Assembly (NCBI RefSeq): GCF_947494555.1
Contig: NZ_CANLVF010000002.1
Location: forward strand, 434,001 to 498,000
Length of the DNA: 64,000 nucleotides
From: an uncultured Roseibium sp.
Lineage (GTDB): Bacteria; Pseudomonadota; Alphaproteobacteria; Rhizobiales; Stappiaceae
Direction: 5' to 3'
Shown: piece by piece, positions 27,980 to 36,845 of the stretch
Layout of the letters: each line of letters opens with the position of its first letter
Position numbering within the stretch: position 1 is the first letter of the stretch
Made by a program: the position numbers and the translations under genes
The notes under the pieces: model-generated
Seen by the model: only the letters and a program-made list of their open reading frames with translations
Databases searched by the model: none
Told to the model about the DNA's origin: nothing

Positions 27980-29086
27980 ATGACTTTGACGCGCAGAAAA
28001 ACGCTCGCAATCCTCGGGGGCGGCTTCATTGTGGCGGCAGGAGCTGCCACCGGTACATTCTTGACAACCAGAACCCCTTCCACAGCACTTGCACCCTGGG
28101 ACGCAGCAGGGGCGTTTGAAGATCCACGCCTTTTTGCACTCTCCTACGCTCTTCTGGCTCCCAACCCTCACAACAGGCAGCCATGGCTTGTGGAGCTCGA
28201 CACGCCCGACGGCTTCCTGTTGCACAGGGACGTCAAACGGGATCTGCCGCATACTGACCCGCACCAAAGACAGATATTCGTCGGACTCGGCTGCTTCCTC
28301 GAGTTGATGGCAGTTGCGGCAACCCTGAAAAACAGAACCGCCGAGGTTGACCTGTTTCCGGATGGAACGGACGGCCCTGTCGCTCGAGTGCGCCTGGCGG
28401 CCGGCGGCGGCGTCGACCGCCTGGCAAATCAGATCCTGGCCCGCAGGACCTGCAAGGAACCGTTCGAAAACCGCCCCGTGCCGCAAGAAAGCCTGGCGCA
28501 ATTGAGACAATACGGAACAGCCATCACGGATACTGCTGAAGTGGCGCGCATCAGAAAGCTCACCTGGGACGCATGGCTAACGGAAACGAATACCCATCGA
28601 ACGTTGAAAGAGAGCGTGGATTTGATGCGGTTCGGAAAGTCGGAAATCAACGCTAACCCGGATGGTATTGATCTTGGAGGCCCCTTTCTGGAGAGCCTTA
28701 TGCTGGCCGGTATTCTTACGCGAGAAAATCAGCTCGACCCGGAATCGGCAGGCTTTCAGGAAGGCATAAAGATCTACCAGGAGATGCTGGCAGCGACACC
28801 GGCCTACATGGTTCTGACGACGCCACAAAATTCCAGACAAGACCAGATCGAAGCGGGGCGCCGCTGGCTGCGACTGAACCTGGAGACGACCCGGCTTGGC
28901 CTGTCGCTGCATCCTGTCAGCCAGGCGCTGCAGGAATTCAAGGAAATGGAACCTTACTATCAGCAGGCCCACCAGCTACTTGCCAAACCCGGAGAAACCG
29001 TTCAGATGCTTGGGCGGCTGGGTTATGGACCGACAGTGCCGCCCTCGCCCCGCTGGCCGCTCGAGACACGGATCATGAATGGATAA
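27980..29086 (+). CDS. Tat-exported nitroreductase-fold flavoprotein
   Basis: A 368-residue protein with a twin-arginine signal (LTRRKTLAILGGGFIVAAGAATGTF), which exports folded cofactor-containing proteins. The body resembles the nitroreductase/Acg family: LSYALLAPNPHNRQPWLVELD near the N-terminus (FMN phosphate-binding PHNRQPW) and GLSLHPVSQALQEF near the end. FMN binding is therefore expected. ATG 27980 has GGAG at 27970-27973 six bases before it, whereas ATG 27968 has none. It is followed by a MarR gene whose start overlaps its end by eight bases. A periplasmic quinone or nitro-compound reductase is a reasonable guess; substrate unknown. Confidence 0.82.
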   Translation: MTLTRRKTLAILGGGFIVAAGAATGTFLTTRTPSTALAPWDAAGAFEDPRLFALSYALLAPNPHNRQPWLVELDTPDGFLLHRDVKRDLPHTDPHQRQIFVGLGCFLELMAVAATLKNRTAEVDLFPDGTDGPVARVRLAAGGGVDRLANQILARRTCKEPFENRPVPQESLAQLRQYGTAITDTAEVARIRKLTWDAWLTETNTHRTLKESVDLMRFGKSEINANPDGIDLGGPFLESLMLAGILTRENQLDPESAGFQEGIKIYQEMLAATPAYMVLTTPQNSRQDQIEAGRRWLRLNLETTRLGLSLHPVSQALQEFKEMEPYYQQAHQLLAKPGETVQMLGRLGYGPTVPPSPRWPLETRIMNG

Positions 29087-29525
29087 CGATACCCGGACAC
29101 TCTTTTTCTCTTTCTTCAACGAAGTCGGGATCATTGCGCAACTCAGCCGCACCGCTCTTGAGGCGCGGCTGCCAAAGGGATTGACCTTGCCGCATTTCAG
29201 CGTCGTGAACCACCTGATCCGCGTGAAAGACGGACAAACGCCGCTCGCGCTCGCCAACGCGTTCCAGGTGCCCAAGACGACAATGACGCATACGCTTGGT
29301 GGACTGACCGCAAATGGATTTGTTGAGATACGTCCGAACCCTGACGACGGCCGCAGTAAAACTGTCTGGCTGACAGATGCCGGTCGACGCTTTCGCGAGG
29401 ATGCGATCCGATCGATCGATCCGGACATCGAGGTTTTCAAATCGCAATATCCGGAAGAGAAAATTCGCGAGATCGTTCCGGAACTTGCAGCTATTCGTGC
29501 CCTACTCGACGCAGCACGCGACTAG
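29079..29525 (+). CDS. MarR-family regulator
   Basis: A 148-residue winged-helix protein (LPHFSVVNHLIRVKDGQTPLALANAFQVPKTTMTHTLGGLTANGFVEIRPNPDDGRSKTVWLTDAGRRFRED), with the DxRSK wing of MarR proteins. It overlaps the preceding exported flavoprotein gene by eight bases, so both are made from one mRNA. The tandem palindromes at 27928-27967 are its likely operator, giving a self-regulated redox-response unit. No conserved sensing cysteine is seen, arguing against an OhrR-type peroxide sensor. Confidence 0.88.
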   Translation: MDNDTRTLFFSFFNEVGIIAQLSRTALEARLPKGLTLPHFSVVNHLIRVKDGQTPLALANAFQVPKTTMTHTLGGLTANGFVEIRPNPDDGRSKTVWLTDAGRRFREDAIRSIDPDIEVFKSQYPEEKIREIVPELAAIRALLDAARD

Positions 29526-29674
29526 AGCGCTTTTAGCCGCCGATTGACAAAATTACACCGACAAGTTTACCTAGTGACGCAATCCGGACAATGATCGTCC
29601 AGTTTTGATTGATATTGCCTTCAAGCGCGCCATATGATGGGGCCAAGAACAAAGAAGTTTTGGGAGAGCAGAGC

Positions 29675-30727
29675 GTGACAGACGGAAAGATAGTCGTACC
29701 ATCGAAACAGTCGGACGGCCCAGAAGTCCCTTCTCCGATGATCGATCCCTTTGGTCGCGCTGTCACATATCTCCGGGTTTCAGTCACAGACCGCTGTGAT
29801 TTCCGCTGCGTTTATTGCATGGCGGAAGACATGACGTTCCTGCCCAAGCGAGAAGTCCTGAGCCTGGAGGAACTCGACCGTCTTTGCACCGCATTCATTG
29901 AAAAAGGTGTTCGAAAGCTGCGTCTGACCGGCGGAGAACCGCTCGTGCGCAAGAACATCATGAGTCTGATCCGGGGCCTTGGACGCCATCTTGACAGCGG
30001 CGCGCTCGAAGAACTTACGCTCACGACAAACGGCTCCCAGCTCGCACGTTTTGCAGACGAACTCTATGACTGCGGCGTCCGGCGCATCAACGTGTCGATC
30101 GATACGCTCGATACACAGAAGTTCAAGGCCATTACGCGCTGGGGCGATCTCGGCAAAGTCATGGATGGAATTCGGGCCGCGACCGAGGCTGGCCTGAAAA
30201 TCAAGATCAACATGGTCGCGCTCAAAGATGTGAACGAACATGAGATCGTCTCGATGATTGAGTGGTGCCATGACCAGGGCCACGATCTGACTTTGATCGA
30301 GACAATGCCCCTTGGCGAAATCGACGGTGATCGCACCGACCAGTATTTGCCGCTGTCGAAAGTGCGTGCAAACCTTTCGGAACAGTTCACACTCACCGAC
30401 ATTCCCTACAAGACCGGTGGTCCCGCGCGATACGTCACGATTGAAGAAACAGGCGGACGTCTCGGGTTTATCACGCCGTTGACCCATAACTTCTGTGAAA
30501 GCTGCAATCGCGTGCGCGTCACATGCACCGGCCAGCTTTACATGTGCCTTGGCCAGGACGACATGGCAGATCTGAGAGCACCGCTTAGGGCATCAGAGGG
30601 CAATGACCTCCTGAATGATGCGATTGACGAGGCAATCGGGCGCAAACCAAAGGGTCATGATTTTGTGATTGACCGGAAATCAAGGCAGCCCGCTGTGTCA
30701 CGTCACATGAGCGTCACGGGCGGCTGA
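29675..30727 (+). CDS. moaA: GTP 3',8-cyclase MoaA
   Basis: Radical SAM enzyme for the first step of molybdenum cofactor synthesis. The 350-residue product has the CDFRCVYC cluster motif, [13 protein letters not shown], the C-terminal second cluster ([20 protein letters not shown]) and the essential terminal Gly-Gly (SVTGG). GTG 29675 is chosen: GGGAG lies nine bases upstream, and the first ~20 residues, though not conserved, precede the usual start [23 protein letters not shown]. An ATG at 29738 is the alternative. moaC, moaD and moaE are not here; other Moco genes (mobA, mobB, moeA) are 6-9 kb downstream. Confidence 0.95.
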   Translation: MTDGKIVVPSKQSDGPEVPSPMIDPFGRAVTYLRVSVTDRCDFRCVYCMAEDMTFLPKREVLSLEELDRLCTAFIEKGVRKLRLTGGEPLVRKNIMSLIRGLGRHLDSGALEELTLTTNGSQLARFADELYDCGVRRINVSIDTLDTQKFKAITRWGDLGKVMDGIRAATEAGLKIKINMVALKDVNEHEIVSMIEWCHDQGHDLTLIETMPLGEIDGDRTDQYLPLSKVRANLSEQFTLTDIPYKTGGPARYVTIEETGGRLGFITPLTHNFCESCNRVRVTCTGQLYMCLGQDDMADLRAPLRASEGNDLLNDAIDEAIGRKPKGHDFVIDRKSRQPAVSRHMSVTGG

Positions 30728-30784
30728 CGGCCAAAGCACCACCAACACAAACTTCTAGCTCGTGCCTTCGCCAGGTCTACGCGC

Positions 30785-32023
30785 TCATTCCGCAGGCATC
30801 AGTTCCTGAGCACCTTCGACGCGCTTGATTGAGAGCGCGGCGAACAGACTGATCACGATACCTATTGCCATGATCAGGATCATGCTCCAGGGAGAGCCCG
30901 CAAGGAAGCTTTCAGCAAACAGCCAGGCCACGAGCGAGCCGGCGAATGCGCCCATACCGACCTGCATCGACGTGACTAGTCCGGATGCCGCACCGGCGAG
31001 TTTCGGACGAACGCTGACGGCACCCGAGATCGCACTCGGGAGGCAGACACCGTTACCAAGTCCCAAAACGAACATCGGCAGAAACAGGCTTGCTGCCGTT
31101 ACGATGCCGAAATAAGCAAAGCCGCCTATCAGGCAGACCGAGAACACACTTATGAGCGTTCCCGTCAATATCATCGGATAAAGGCCAATCCGCGCTGCAA
31201 ATCGGCCGGATATGTAATTACCGACAATGTATCCAAGGGCAACGAACATGAAGTAGAAGCCCATCTCCGCTGCACTTAGAGACAGAAGTTGCGCGGCAAT
31301 GAAAGGAGCTCCACCGAGATAGGCAAAATAGGTCAGCGCTGAGAATGCAGCCGTCAGTGCATAGCTCCAGAAGAGACGCTCCTTTATCAGGATGCCATAG
31401 GAACGAAGAACCTGCCCCGGACCGACACGGCTGCGATGACGGTTTGTTTCCGGCAGCAGGAAAATGCTGGCTGCCAAAACGGCTAACCCAATCAGCAACA
31501 GCAGAAAGAAGCCGCCCTGCCATCCGTAGAACTGGTCAAGCAGCCCCCCGACCGCCGGCGCGATGGTGGGCATCACTGCCATGCCCATTGTCACATAGCC
31601 GATCATGCTTGCCGATTGCCTTGGACCGTAAATGTCGCGGACAATGGCACGCCCGAGGACCATACCGGTACACCCACCGGCCGCCTGAAGAACGCGGGCT
31701 GCAATCAGGGCTTCGATTGTCGGTGCAATCAGGCACAGGATGCTGCCGAGGACGAACAAAACCATGCCGACCACAATTACCGGACGGCGGCCAAACTGGT
31801 CTGACAACGGACCCCAGAAGAGTTGCGAGACAGCGACAGCGATAAAATAGGCCGACATGGAGAGTTGGATTTCACCTGCAGACGCCGAGAAGACAATCAT
31901 CATCCCGGCCAGCGAGGGCAAATAGATCTGCATCGCCAAGGGGCTGACCGTTGAAATCGCGATCAGCACGCCAATGGAAGGAACACCTTCATTTTGCACT
32001 GGTTTTGAATGGCGAAGTGCCAT
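30785..32023 (-). CDS. MFS multidrug exporter, Bcr/CflA type
   Basis: A 412-residue inner-membrane drug:H+ antiporter with about twelve membrane helices. It shows the family sequence IYLPSLAGMMIVFSASAGEIQLSMSAYFIAVAVSQLFWGPLSDQFGRRPVIVVG and, after helix 4, the antiporter motif VLQAAGGCTGMVLGRAIVRDIYG. These are the Bcr/CflA (DHA1) landmarks. The longest frame starts at TTG 32071, but ATG 32021-32023 gives the usual short N-terminus (MALRHSKPVQNEGVPSIGVLIAIS). It is convergent with moaA. Confidence 0.9.
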   Translation of the reverse strand: MALRHSKPVQNEGVPSIGVLIAISTVSPLAMQIYLPSLAGMMIVFSASAGEIQLSMSAYFIAVAVSQLFWGPLSDQFGRRPVIVVGMVLFVLGSILCLIAPTIEALIAARVLQAAGGCTGMVLGRAIVRDIYGPRQSASMIGYVTMGMAVMPTIAPAVGGLLDQFYGWQGGFFLLLLIGLAVLAASIFLLPETNRHRSRVGPGQVLRSYGILIKERLFWSYALTAAFSALTYFAYLGGAPFIAAQLLSLSAAEMGFYFMFVALGYIVGNYISGRFAARIGLYPMILTGTLISVFSVCLIGGFAYFGIVTAASLFLPMFVLGLGNGVCLPSAISGAVSVRPKLAGAASGLVTSMQVGMGAFAGSLVAWLFAESFLAGSPWSMILIMAIGIVISLFAALSIKRVEGAQELMPAE

Positions 32024-32351
32024 GCCCGCTGATGTACCTTCTACATAGAATTGAAGAGTCGAATGACTCAACGGAGGGTACTCTAAGCACGTGGCGTGAT
32101 CAGCGCGTGAAACCCCAGATAACGCTAGGTAAACCTGTTAATATCCGGCGGCAGGCAAGGAACGGTCCGCGCGTAACATACCTCATAAATATCTGTAAAA
32201 TAATATCTTTACGCAGAGACCATTCAGTCCAGCCTACTGAATTGAACAGCCGTTTTCACCAGCTGACGTGACAGGGTCGCAAGCCCAAAAAGAAGGAGAA
32301 CCCGTTTTGGCCGGTGTTGGTACCGGCCAAAACGAGTTTCATTGCCATGCA
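32024..32351. other. 328-base gap with a strong hairpin
   Basis: The region separates two minus-strand genes, the MFS exporter and mrp. Besides the exporter promoter it holds a perfect 13-bp hairpin at 32303-32334 (separate entry). No gene was found. Confidence 0.5.
32303..32334 (-). terminator. Perfect 13-bp hairpin downstream of mrp
   Basis: CGTTTTGGCCGGT (32303-32315) and ACCGGCCAAAACG (32322-32334) pair perfectly around a 6-base loop, 17 bases after the mrp stop on the minus strand. No long T run follows on that strand, but the stem itself contains a TTTT. It probably ends mrp transcription or protects its mRNA end. Confidence 0.65.
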
Positions 32352-33494
32352 TTAATCGAAGACGATTTTGGGCGCGCTGCGATCAGCATTGGCCGCAGGG
32401 TCCTCAATCGCGGACACGACCTGTGCCGCGATCTGCTTGTAGATCGCGGCAACCGGCCCCTCGGGGTCGGAAACCACAATGGGTGTTCCCGCATCAGACG
32501 TTTCCCGGATTTTCATGGTCAAAGGAATTTCGCCCAGGAACGGGACGCCAAGTCTGGTCGCTTCCGCACGTGCGCCGCCATGACCGAAGATATCATGCCG
32601 GCTGCCGCAGTCCGGGCACATGAAATAGCTCATGTTTTCGATGATGCCGAGAACGGGAACATCGACACGCTTGAACATATTCAGCCCCTTGCGCGCGTCG
32701 ATCAGGGCGAGATCCTGCGGCGTGGACACGATAACAGCGCCTGCAAGCGGCACCTGTTGCGCCATTGTCAGCTGGGCATCGCCTGTTCCAGGAGGCATGT
32801 CGACAACCAGAACATCAAGATCTCCCCAGGCGACTTCCCTCAACATTTGAGTAAGCGCCGATATGACCATCGGACCACGCCAGATCATCGGGGTTTCCTC
32901 TTCGACCATGAACCCCATCGACATCACCTTGATGCCATAACCTTCCAGCGGTTTCAGAATCCGACCGGAAACCGACTCGGGCCTGCCCGACACATTGAAC
33001 AACCTCGGCACCGACGGACCGTAGATGTCTGCGTCCAGCACGCCCACCTTCAGGCCGTTGGACGCCATGCCGAGCGCAAGGTTTGCCGTTGTGGTCGATT
33101 TGCCAACACCGCCCTTTCCGGATGCGACGGCGACAATGTGTTTGATCCCCGGAACACCGGGCTTTGGTGTGGCCTGCTCTTCCGCCCCCCTCTGAGGCTG
33201 GCGTGGCGCAGGCTTTGTCGGCGTATTGCGTGCGCCGCCCGGCGCGCGTTCGGCTGTGAGGGCAACCATCGCGTTTTCAACGCCATCGACTTCACGGACC
33301 ACTTTTTCCGCAGCCTGGCGTAAGGGCTCGAGTTCCTGCGCCCTTTCGGCCGGCACCGTTATGGAGAAGGCGACACGGCCATCCGACACGAAAACGTCGG
33401 AGACAAGACCGAGCGAAATGATATCCCCTTCCAGATCCGGGCCCTTGATTTGCCGCAGCTTTTCGATGACCGCATTTTTGGTTGTTTCGCTCAT
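32352..33494 (-). CDS. Mrp/ApbC iron-sulfur cluster carrier ATPase
   Basis: A 380-residue P-loop NTPase that carries and delivers 4Fe-4S clusters to apoproteins, including enzymes needed for respiration. The N-terminal ~80 residues form a MIP18/DUF59 domain. A Pro-rich linker leads to the ATPase with the deviant Walker A VASGKGGVGKSTTTANLAL, the DADIYGPSVPRLFN switch, and the cluster-holding CxxC in MCPDCGSRHDIFG. The ATG at 33494 follows AGGACC; the nine-residue longer frame lacks support. A hairpin follows at 32303-32334. Confidence 0.93.
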   Translation of the reverse strand: MSETTKNAVIEKLRQIKGPDLEGDIISLGLVSDVFVSDGRVAFSITVPAERAQELEPLRQAAEKVVREVDGVENAMVALTAERAPGGARNTPTKPAPRQPQRGAEEQATPKPGVPGIKHIVAVASGKGGVGKSTTTANLALGMASNGLKVGVLDADIYGPSVPRLFNVSGRPESVSGRILKPLEGYGIKVMSMGFMVEEETPMIWRGPMVISALTQMLREVAWGDLDVLVVDMPPGTGDAQLTMAQQVPLAGAVIVSTPQDLALIDARKGLNMFKRVDVPVLGIIENMSYFMCPDCGSRHDIFGHGGARAEATRLGVPFLGEIPLTMKIRETSDAGTPIVVSDPEGPVAAIYKQIAAQVVSAIEDPAANADRSAPKIVFD

Positions 33495-33741
33495 AGACAG
33501 GTCCTGTTGTTTCACCTGCAAAATAGCAAGTGAGCTGGTATTTTGAACGGAAACTTAATTTCCACGGCGACAAAAACAACCTGCCAAATTGCTGCAATTG
33601 CCTAATTGGGACAGCGGCAGCCATTTCTTGCTTCTTTTATTCGGATGAAAAAGATCAAAGCGGGTTGCGTACGAGAGCTCCGGAGATAGTCTGAGCCACC
33701 AATTCACACCGTTCCGGTTCGCAATAAATTCAGGACGATCA

Positions 33742-34422
33742 ATGCCCACATGCCTTATCACCGCAACCAATCGCGGGATCGGATTCGAACTTGCTCGTGC
33801 AGCACTCTCAGATGGTTGGCAAGTGTTTGGTTCTGTCAGAACACCTGACGCTGCCCGCCAGAGCGCCGAGCAGCTTGGCCAAGATTACATTCCTCTGGTT
33901 TTCGACGTGACGGATCGAGAGGCCTTAAGCGCTGTTGCTCATGAAATACCGGGAAAACTGGACCTTCTGATCAACAACGCGGGCGTCCTCTCAAGGGAGC
34001 GGAACTCGCCGCTGGACATGGATTTCGATGTCTTCCTGAAAACGCTTGAGGTCAATACGCTCGCACCGCTTGCGGTTTCCCAGGCGTTTCTGCCGCATCT
34101 TCGCAAATCTGACAGCGCCAGAATCCTGACGATCTCAAGCCAGATGTCGTGGATGGGTTATCGCAAATCGGACGCGCTCTCCTATCGCGTCTCAAAAGCC
34201 GCGGTCAACAAGGTCATGCAAGGCCTTTCGACCGAGCTCGAACCGGAGGGTATTCCCGTCGCCCTGATCGATCCGGGCTGGGTGCGGACGGATATGGGTG
34301 GCCTCGGCGCTGACAATGATGCCGCTGTGGTTGCCAAAGGGATACTGAACGTTGCTTCCTCGCTGCAGCTAACCGACACAGGCAAGTTTTTCAAATGGAG
34401 CGGTGAAGAACGGCCGTTCTAA
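33742..34422 (+). CDS. Short-chain dehydrogenase/reductase
   Basis: A 226-residue Rossmann-fold NAD(P)H-dependent oxidoreductase. The cofactor loop is unusual, TATNRGIGFELA, in place of the classic TGxxxGIG but with the glycines after the third position intact. It is followed by LDLLINNAGVL (NNAG motif), SSQMSWMGY with the catalytic Ser, and YRVSKAAVNK with the Tyr-xxx-Lys pair. VALIDPGWVRTDMGG closes the substrate pocket. Substrate unknown. A GNAT gene follows after 35 bases and may be co-transcribed. Confidence 0.87.
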   Translation: MPTCLITATNRGIGFELARAALSDGWQVFGSVRTPDAARQSAEQLGQDYIPLVFDVTDREALSAVAHEIPGKLDLLINNAGVLSRERNSPLDMDFDVFLKTLEVNTLAPLAVSQAFLPHLRKSDSARILTISSQMSWMGYRKSDALSYRVSKAAVNKVMQGLSTELEPEGIPVALIDPGWVRTDMGGLGADNDAAVVAKGILNVASSLQLTDTGKFFKWSGEERPF

Positions 34423-34457
34423 CGCAATCCGCACCCTATCCATGTTGGAGTATCTGA

Positions 34458-35048
34458 ATGAGCTGGCCTCCTGCAATCACCTTGAACGGCACGCATGCAT
34501 CGCTCACCCCGCTTTCGCAAGCTCACGCGGCCGAGCTTGCCGAAGCATGTGCGGAAGCTGACCTCTGGAAGGCCTGGTACACTTCCATACCTTCTCCAGA
34601 TCAGGTGTCACACGAAATCGATCGGCGTCTTGCGCTTCAAAAGACAGGATCCATGCTGCCGTTCGCAGTGCTGACGCCGGACGGCAAGGCAGTCGGCATG
34701 ACCACATACATGAACATCGACGCGGTACATAAGAGAGTGGAAATCGGCTCGACCTGGTATCGCAAGTCCGTTCAGCGCACACCGCTCAATACTGAATGCA
34801 AGCTCATGCTACTCGCCCATGCCTTTGAAGATCTTGACTGCATTGCGGTAGAATTCCGCACTCATTTCATGAACAGGCAAAGCCGCACAGCGATCGAGCG
34901 TCTTGGGGCAAAGCTAGATGGCGTGCTCAGATCCCATCAGCGAACAGCGGACGGTTCGCTTCGAGATACGGCCGTTTATTCGATTCTCGCGCACGAATGG
35001 CCAGCAGTTAAAAATGGGTTGAACTTCAAGCTAACCGAGTATCGCTGA
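34458..35048 (+). CDS. GNAT acetyltransferase (RimJ/RimL-like)
   Basis: A 196-residue acetyltransferase-fold protein. The stretch PFAVLTPDGKAVGMTTYMNIDAVHKRVEIGSTWYRKSVQRTPLNTECKLMLLAHAFEDLDCIAVEFRTHFMNRQSRTAIERLGAKLDGVLRSHQRTADGSLRDTAVYSIL matches the RimJ/RimL branch, where the N-x-x-S-R-x-A-I-E-x-x-G-A helix contacts acetyl-CoA. Protein N-terminal or small-molecule acetylation are both possible. It follows the SDR gene by 35 bases. Confidence 0.88.
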   Translation: MSWPPAITLNGTHASLTPLSQAHAAELAEACAEADLWKAWYTSIPSPDQVSHEIDRRLALQKTGSMLPFAVLTPDGKAVGMTTYMNIDAVHKRVEIGSTWYRKSVQRTPLNTECKLMLLAHAFEDLDCIAVEFRTHFMNRQSRTAIERLGAKLDGVLRSHQRTADGSLRDTAVYSILAHEWPAVKNGLNFKLTEYR

Positions 35049-35255
35049 GCCGGACTTTCCACACAAAGATCAGGAACGGTTGTTTTACACAGCTTTCTTT
35101 AACCAAGAACGCATCTGTGAAGCACAACTTTTCCCGGAACCTTGGGATATTCGTGTTGTTTTCCACGCTCTTCTTTGAAATTGACTAAGATTTTAAGCAA
35201 TTGTGAGGAATTGAAGCGCAGGCTGGTTCTATCGGCAAAAACGATTGGACACGCA

Positions 35256-35714
35256 ATGGAGCTTTACCGCGCTTGCTATCGCAGCAAAATCAAATGGGGA
35301 AACATGCGTTTACCCCTTCCCGACGAAATCGACAGGACCCTGCTTCGGATCCGCCGGATCAACCGGAAGGCCGGTGTGACGGGTGCGCTTTTGCTTGTGG
35401 ACCAGCACATCATTCAAGTGCTCGAAGGCCAGACAGGACAGGTCCTGGACACGGTCTACTGTGTGATGAATGATCCGCGGTTGAACGACATCGAAGGCAT
35501 CATTCACGAACCGGTCGACTTTCGTCTGTTTCCGAATTCACTGATGTTCTTCCGAGATCTGACCGACGGCGTCGCTGCCTCGCAATATCCCGTTCTGCGT
35601 CCGCTGCTTGATCATCCCGCAGAAGTAACGCGCGACGAGGCCTATTTGGCGTTCAGTCACTTTGCTTCGGAACTGCAGGCGGGCAGACTGACCAACGACA
35701 TGCTGATGATCTGA
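35256..35714 (+). CDS. BLUF-domain blue-light sensor
   Basis: A 152-residue protein consisting essentially of one BLUF domain, which binds FAD and reports blue light through a hydrogen-bond switch. Expected landmarks are present: Tyr8 in ACYRSKI (flavin-bonding tyrosine), Asn36 in RRINRKAGVTGALLL, and Gln54 in HIIQVLEGQTGQVLDTVYCVMNDPRLNDIEGI. A few extra residues lie between the tyrosine and helix 1 (KIKWGNMRLPLPDE). No output domain is attached, so it must signal by binding a partner. ATG 35256 is chosen because the upstream 38-residue extension is not part of the fold. Confidence 0.8.
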   Translation: MELYRACYRSKIKWGNMRLPLPDEIDRTLLRIRRINRKAGVTGALLLVDQHIIQVLEGQTGQVLDTVYCVMNDPRLNDIEGIIHEPVDFRLFPNSLMFFRDLTDGVAASQYPVLRPLLDHPAEVTRDEAYLAFSHFASELQAGRLTNDMLMI

Positions 35715-35948
35715 TCTATTGGTCTTATCGCTCTTTTGAGCAAACGCCTTTTGTCAGGTCGTGCGCGCATGAATGACAAATCCCGGGATCAGGGTGAATT
35801 TCGGCTCCATGCTGTCCAGTGCCCACCCTGTTCTTCCCGGGTCTCGCGACGTTAAGGTCGTTTGCCGATTTGGACACAAGCGTCTCTTTTGCAAAGTAAG
35901 TTCTTGCCCTTCCCCTTTTGCGTCCCATAGTGTTTCGAAAACAGATAC

Positions 35949-36845
35949 ATGTGGAGTCGCGCGCCTTTGTCAGGCCCTTACCTGCTGCAACCCGATCCTC
36001 TGGATTCCAGGCTTTCAACCTCCGTCAGCGGCACAGACCAGAACGGAGCTGTTGTTGAAACACGGGTCGTAACCGAGAAGCCGTTGACGCTTTACCTGAA
36101 TTCACAGGAAGTCGTCACCATGATGACTATCGGCGATCATCCCGACTTGCTAGCCGTCGGCTACCTTAAAAACCAGAACATGCTGGCGGAAGACGACGTC
36201 ATCACCGGGATCGATTTTGACGAAGACCTCGATGTCGTTGTGGTGCGGACTGAGCGGGAAACGAATTTTGAGGAAAAACTCAAGAAGAAAGTCCGAACCT
36301 CAGGATGTGCCCAGGGCACTGTTTTCGGCGATGTCATGGAAGGCTTCGAGACAGTCTCTCTGGCACCGGATGCAAGGCTAAAGACTTCCTGGCTCTACGC
36401 TCTTACAAAAACCATCAACACAACTCCTTCGCTTTACCTGGAGGCGGGTGCGATCCACGGCTGCGTTCTGTGCCGAGAGGACACGCCTCTGGTTTATATG
36501 GAAGATGTCGGCCGGCACAATGCAGTCGACAAGATCGCGGGCTGGATGGTGCTGAACGAAGTCCCGGCGGAGGACAAGATGTTTTACACCACCGGCCGGT
36601 TGACATCCGAAATGGTCATAAAGACCGTCATGATGGGGATCCCCATCCTTGTTTCGCGATCAGGTTTCACGGCCTGGGGTGTCGAGTTGGCCCGGCAGGC
36701 AGGCCTAACCCTGATCGGACGCGCCAGAGGCAAGCGCTTTGTTGCGCTGTCAGGTGCCGAACGCATCGATTTCGATATGGATCCGGGCAGTGCGGATGAC
36801 GAACCTGAGAAGGTGAAACGAAAAGGGAGTTTGGCAGCAAAATGA
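35949..36845 (+). CDS. fdhD: FdhD formate dehydrogenase sulfurtransferase
   Basis: FdhD passes sulfur from a cysteine desulfurase to the molybdenum cofactor of formate dehydrogenases. The 298-residue product has the family body (EKPLTLYLNSQEVVTMMTIGDHPDLLAVGYLKNQNM, later MEDVGRHNAVDKIAGWMVLNE and TTGRLTSEMVIKTVMMGIPILVSRSGFTAWG). The sulfur-carrying loop, usually CxxC, here reads TSGCAQGTVFG with a single cysteine; another pair, HGCVLC, occurs later. No ribosome binding site precedes the ATG at 35949, yet no better start is visible. It is first in the fdhD-mobA-mobB-moeA operon; each junction overlaps by four bases. No formate dehydrogenase gene lies in the window. Confidence 0.9.
   Translation: MWSRAPLSGPYLLQPDPLDSRLSTSVSGTDQNGAVVETRVVTEKPLTLYLNSQEVVTMMTIGDHPDLLAVGYLKNQNMLAEDDVITGIDFDEDLDVVVVRTERETNFEEKLKKKVRTSGCAQGTVFGDVMEGFETVSLAPDARLKTSWLYALTKTINTTPSLYLEAGAIHGCVLCREDTPLVYMEDVGRHNAVDKIAGWMVLNEVPAEDKMFYTTGRLTSEMVIKTVMMGIPILVSRSGFTAWGVELARQAGLTLIGRARGKRFVALSGAERIDFDMDPGSADDEPEKVKRKGSLAAK

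Noticed and set aside
35773..36072. A 99-codon plus-strand frame overlapping the fdhD start
   Set aside because: It overlaps fdhD in another frame, is cysteine-rich without pattern and has no family resemblance.
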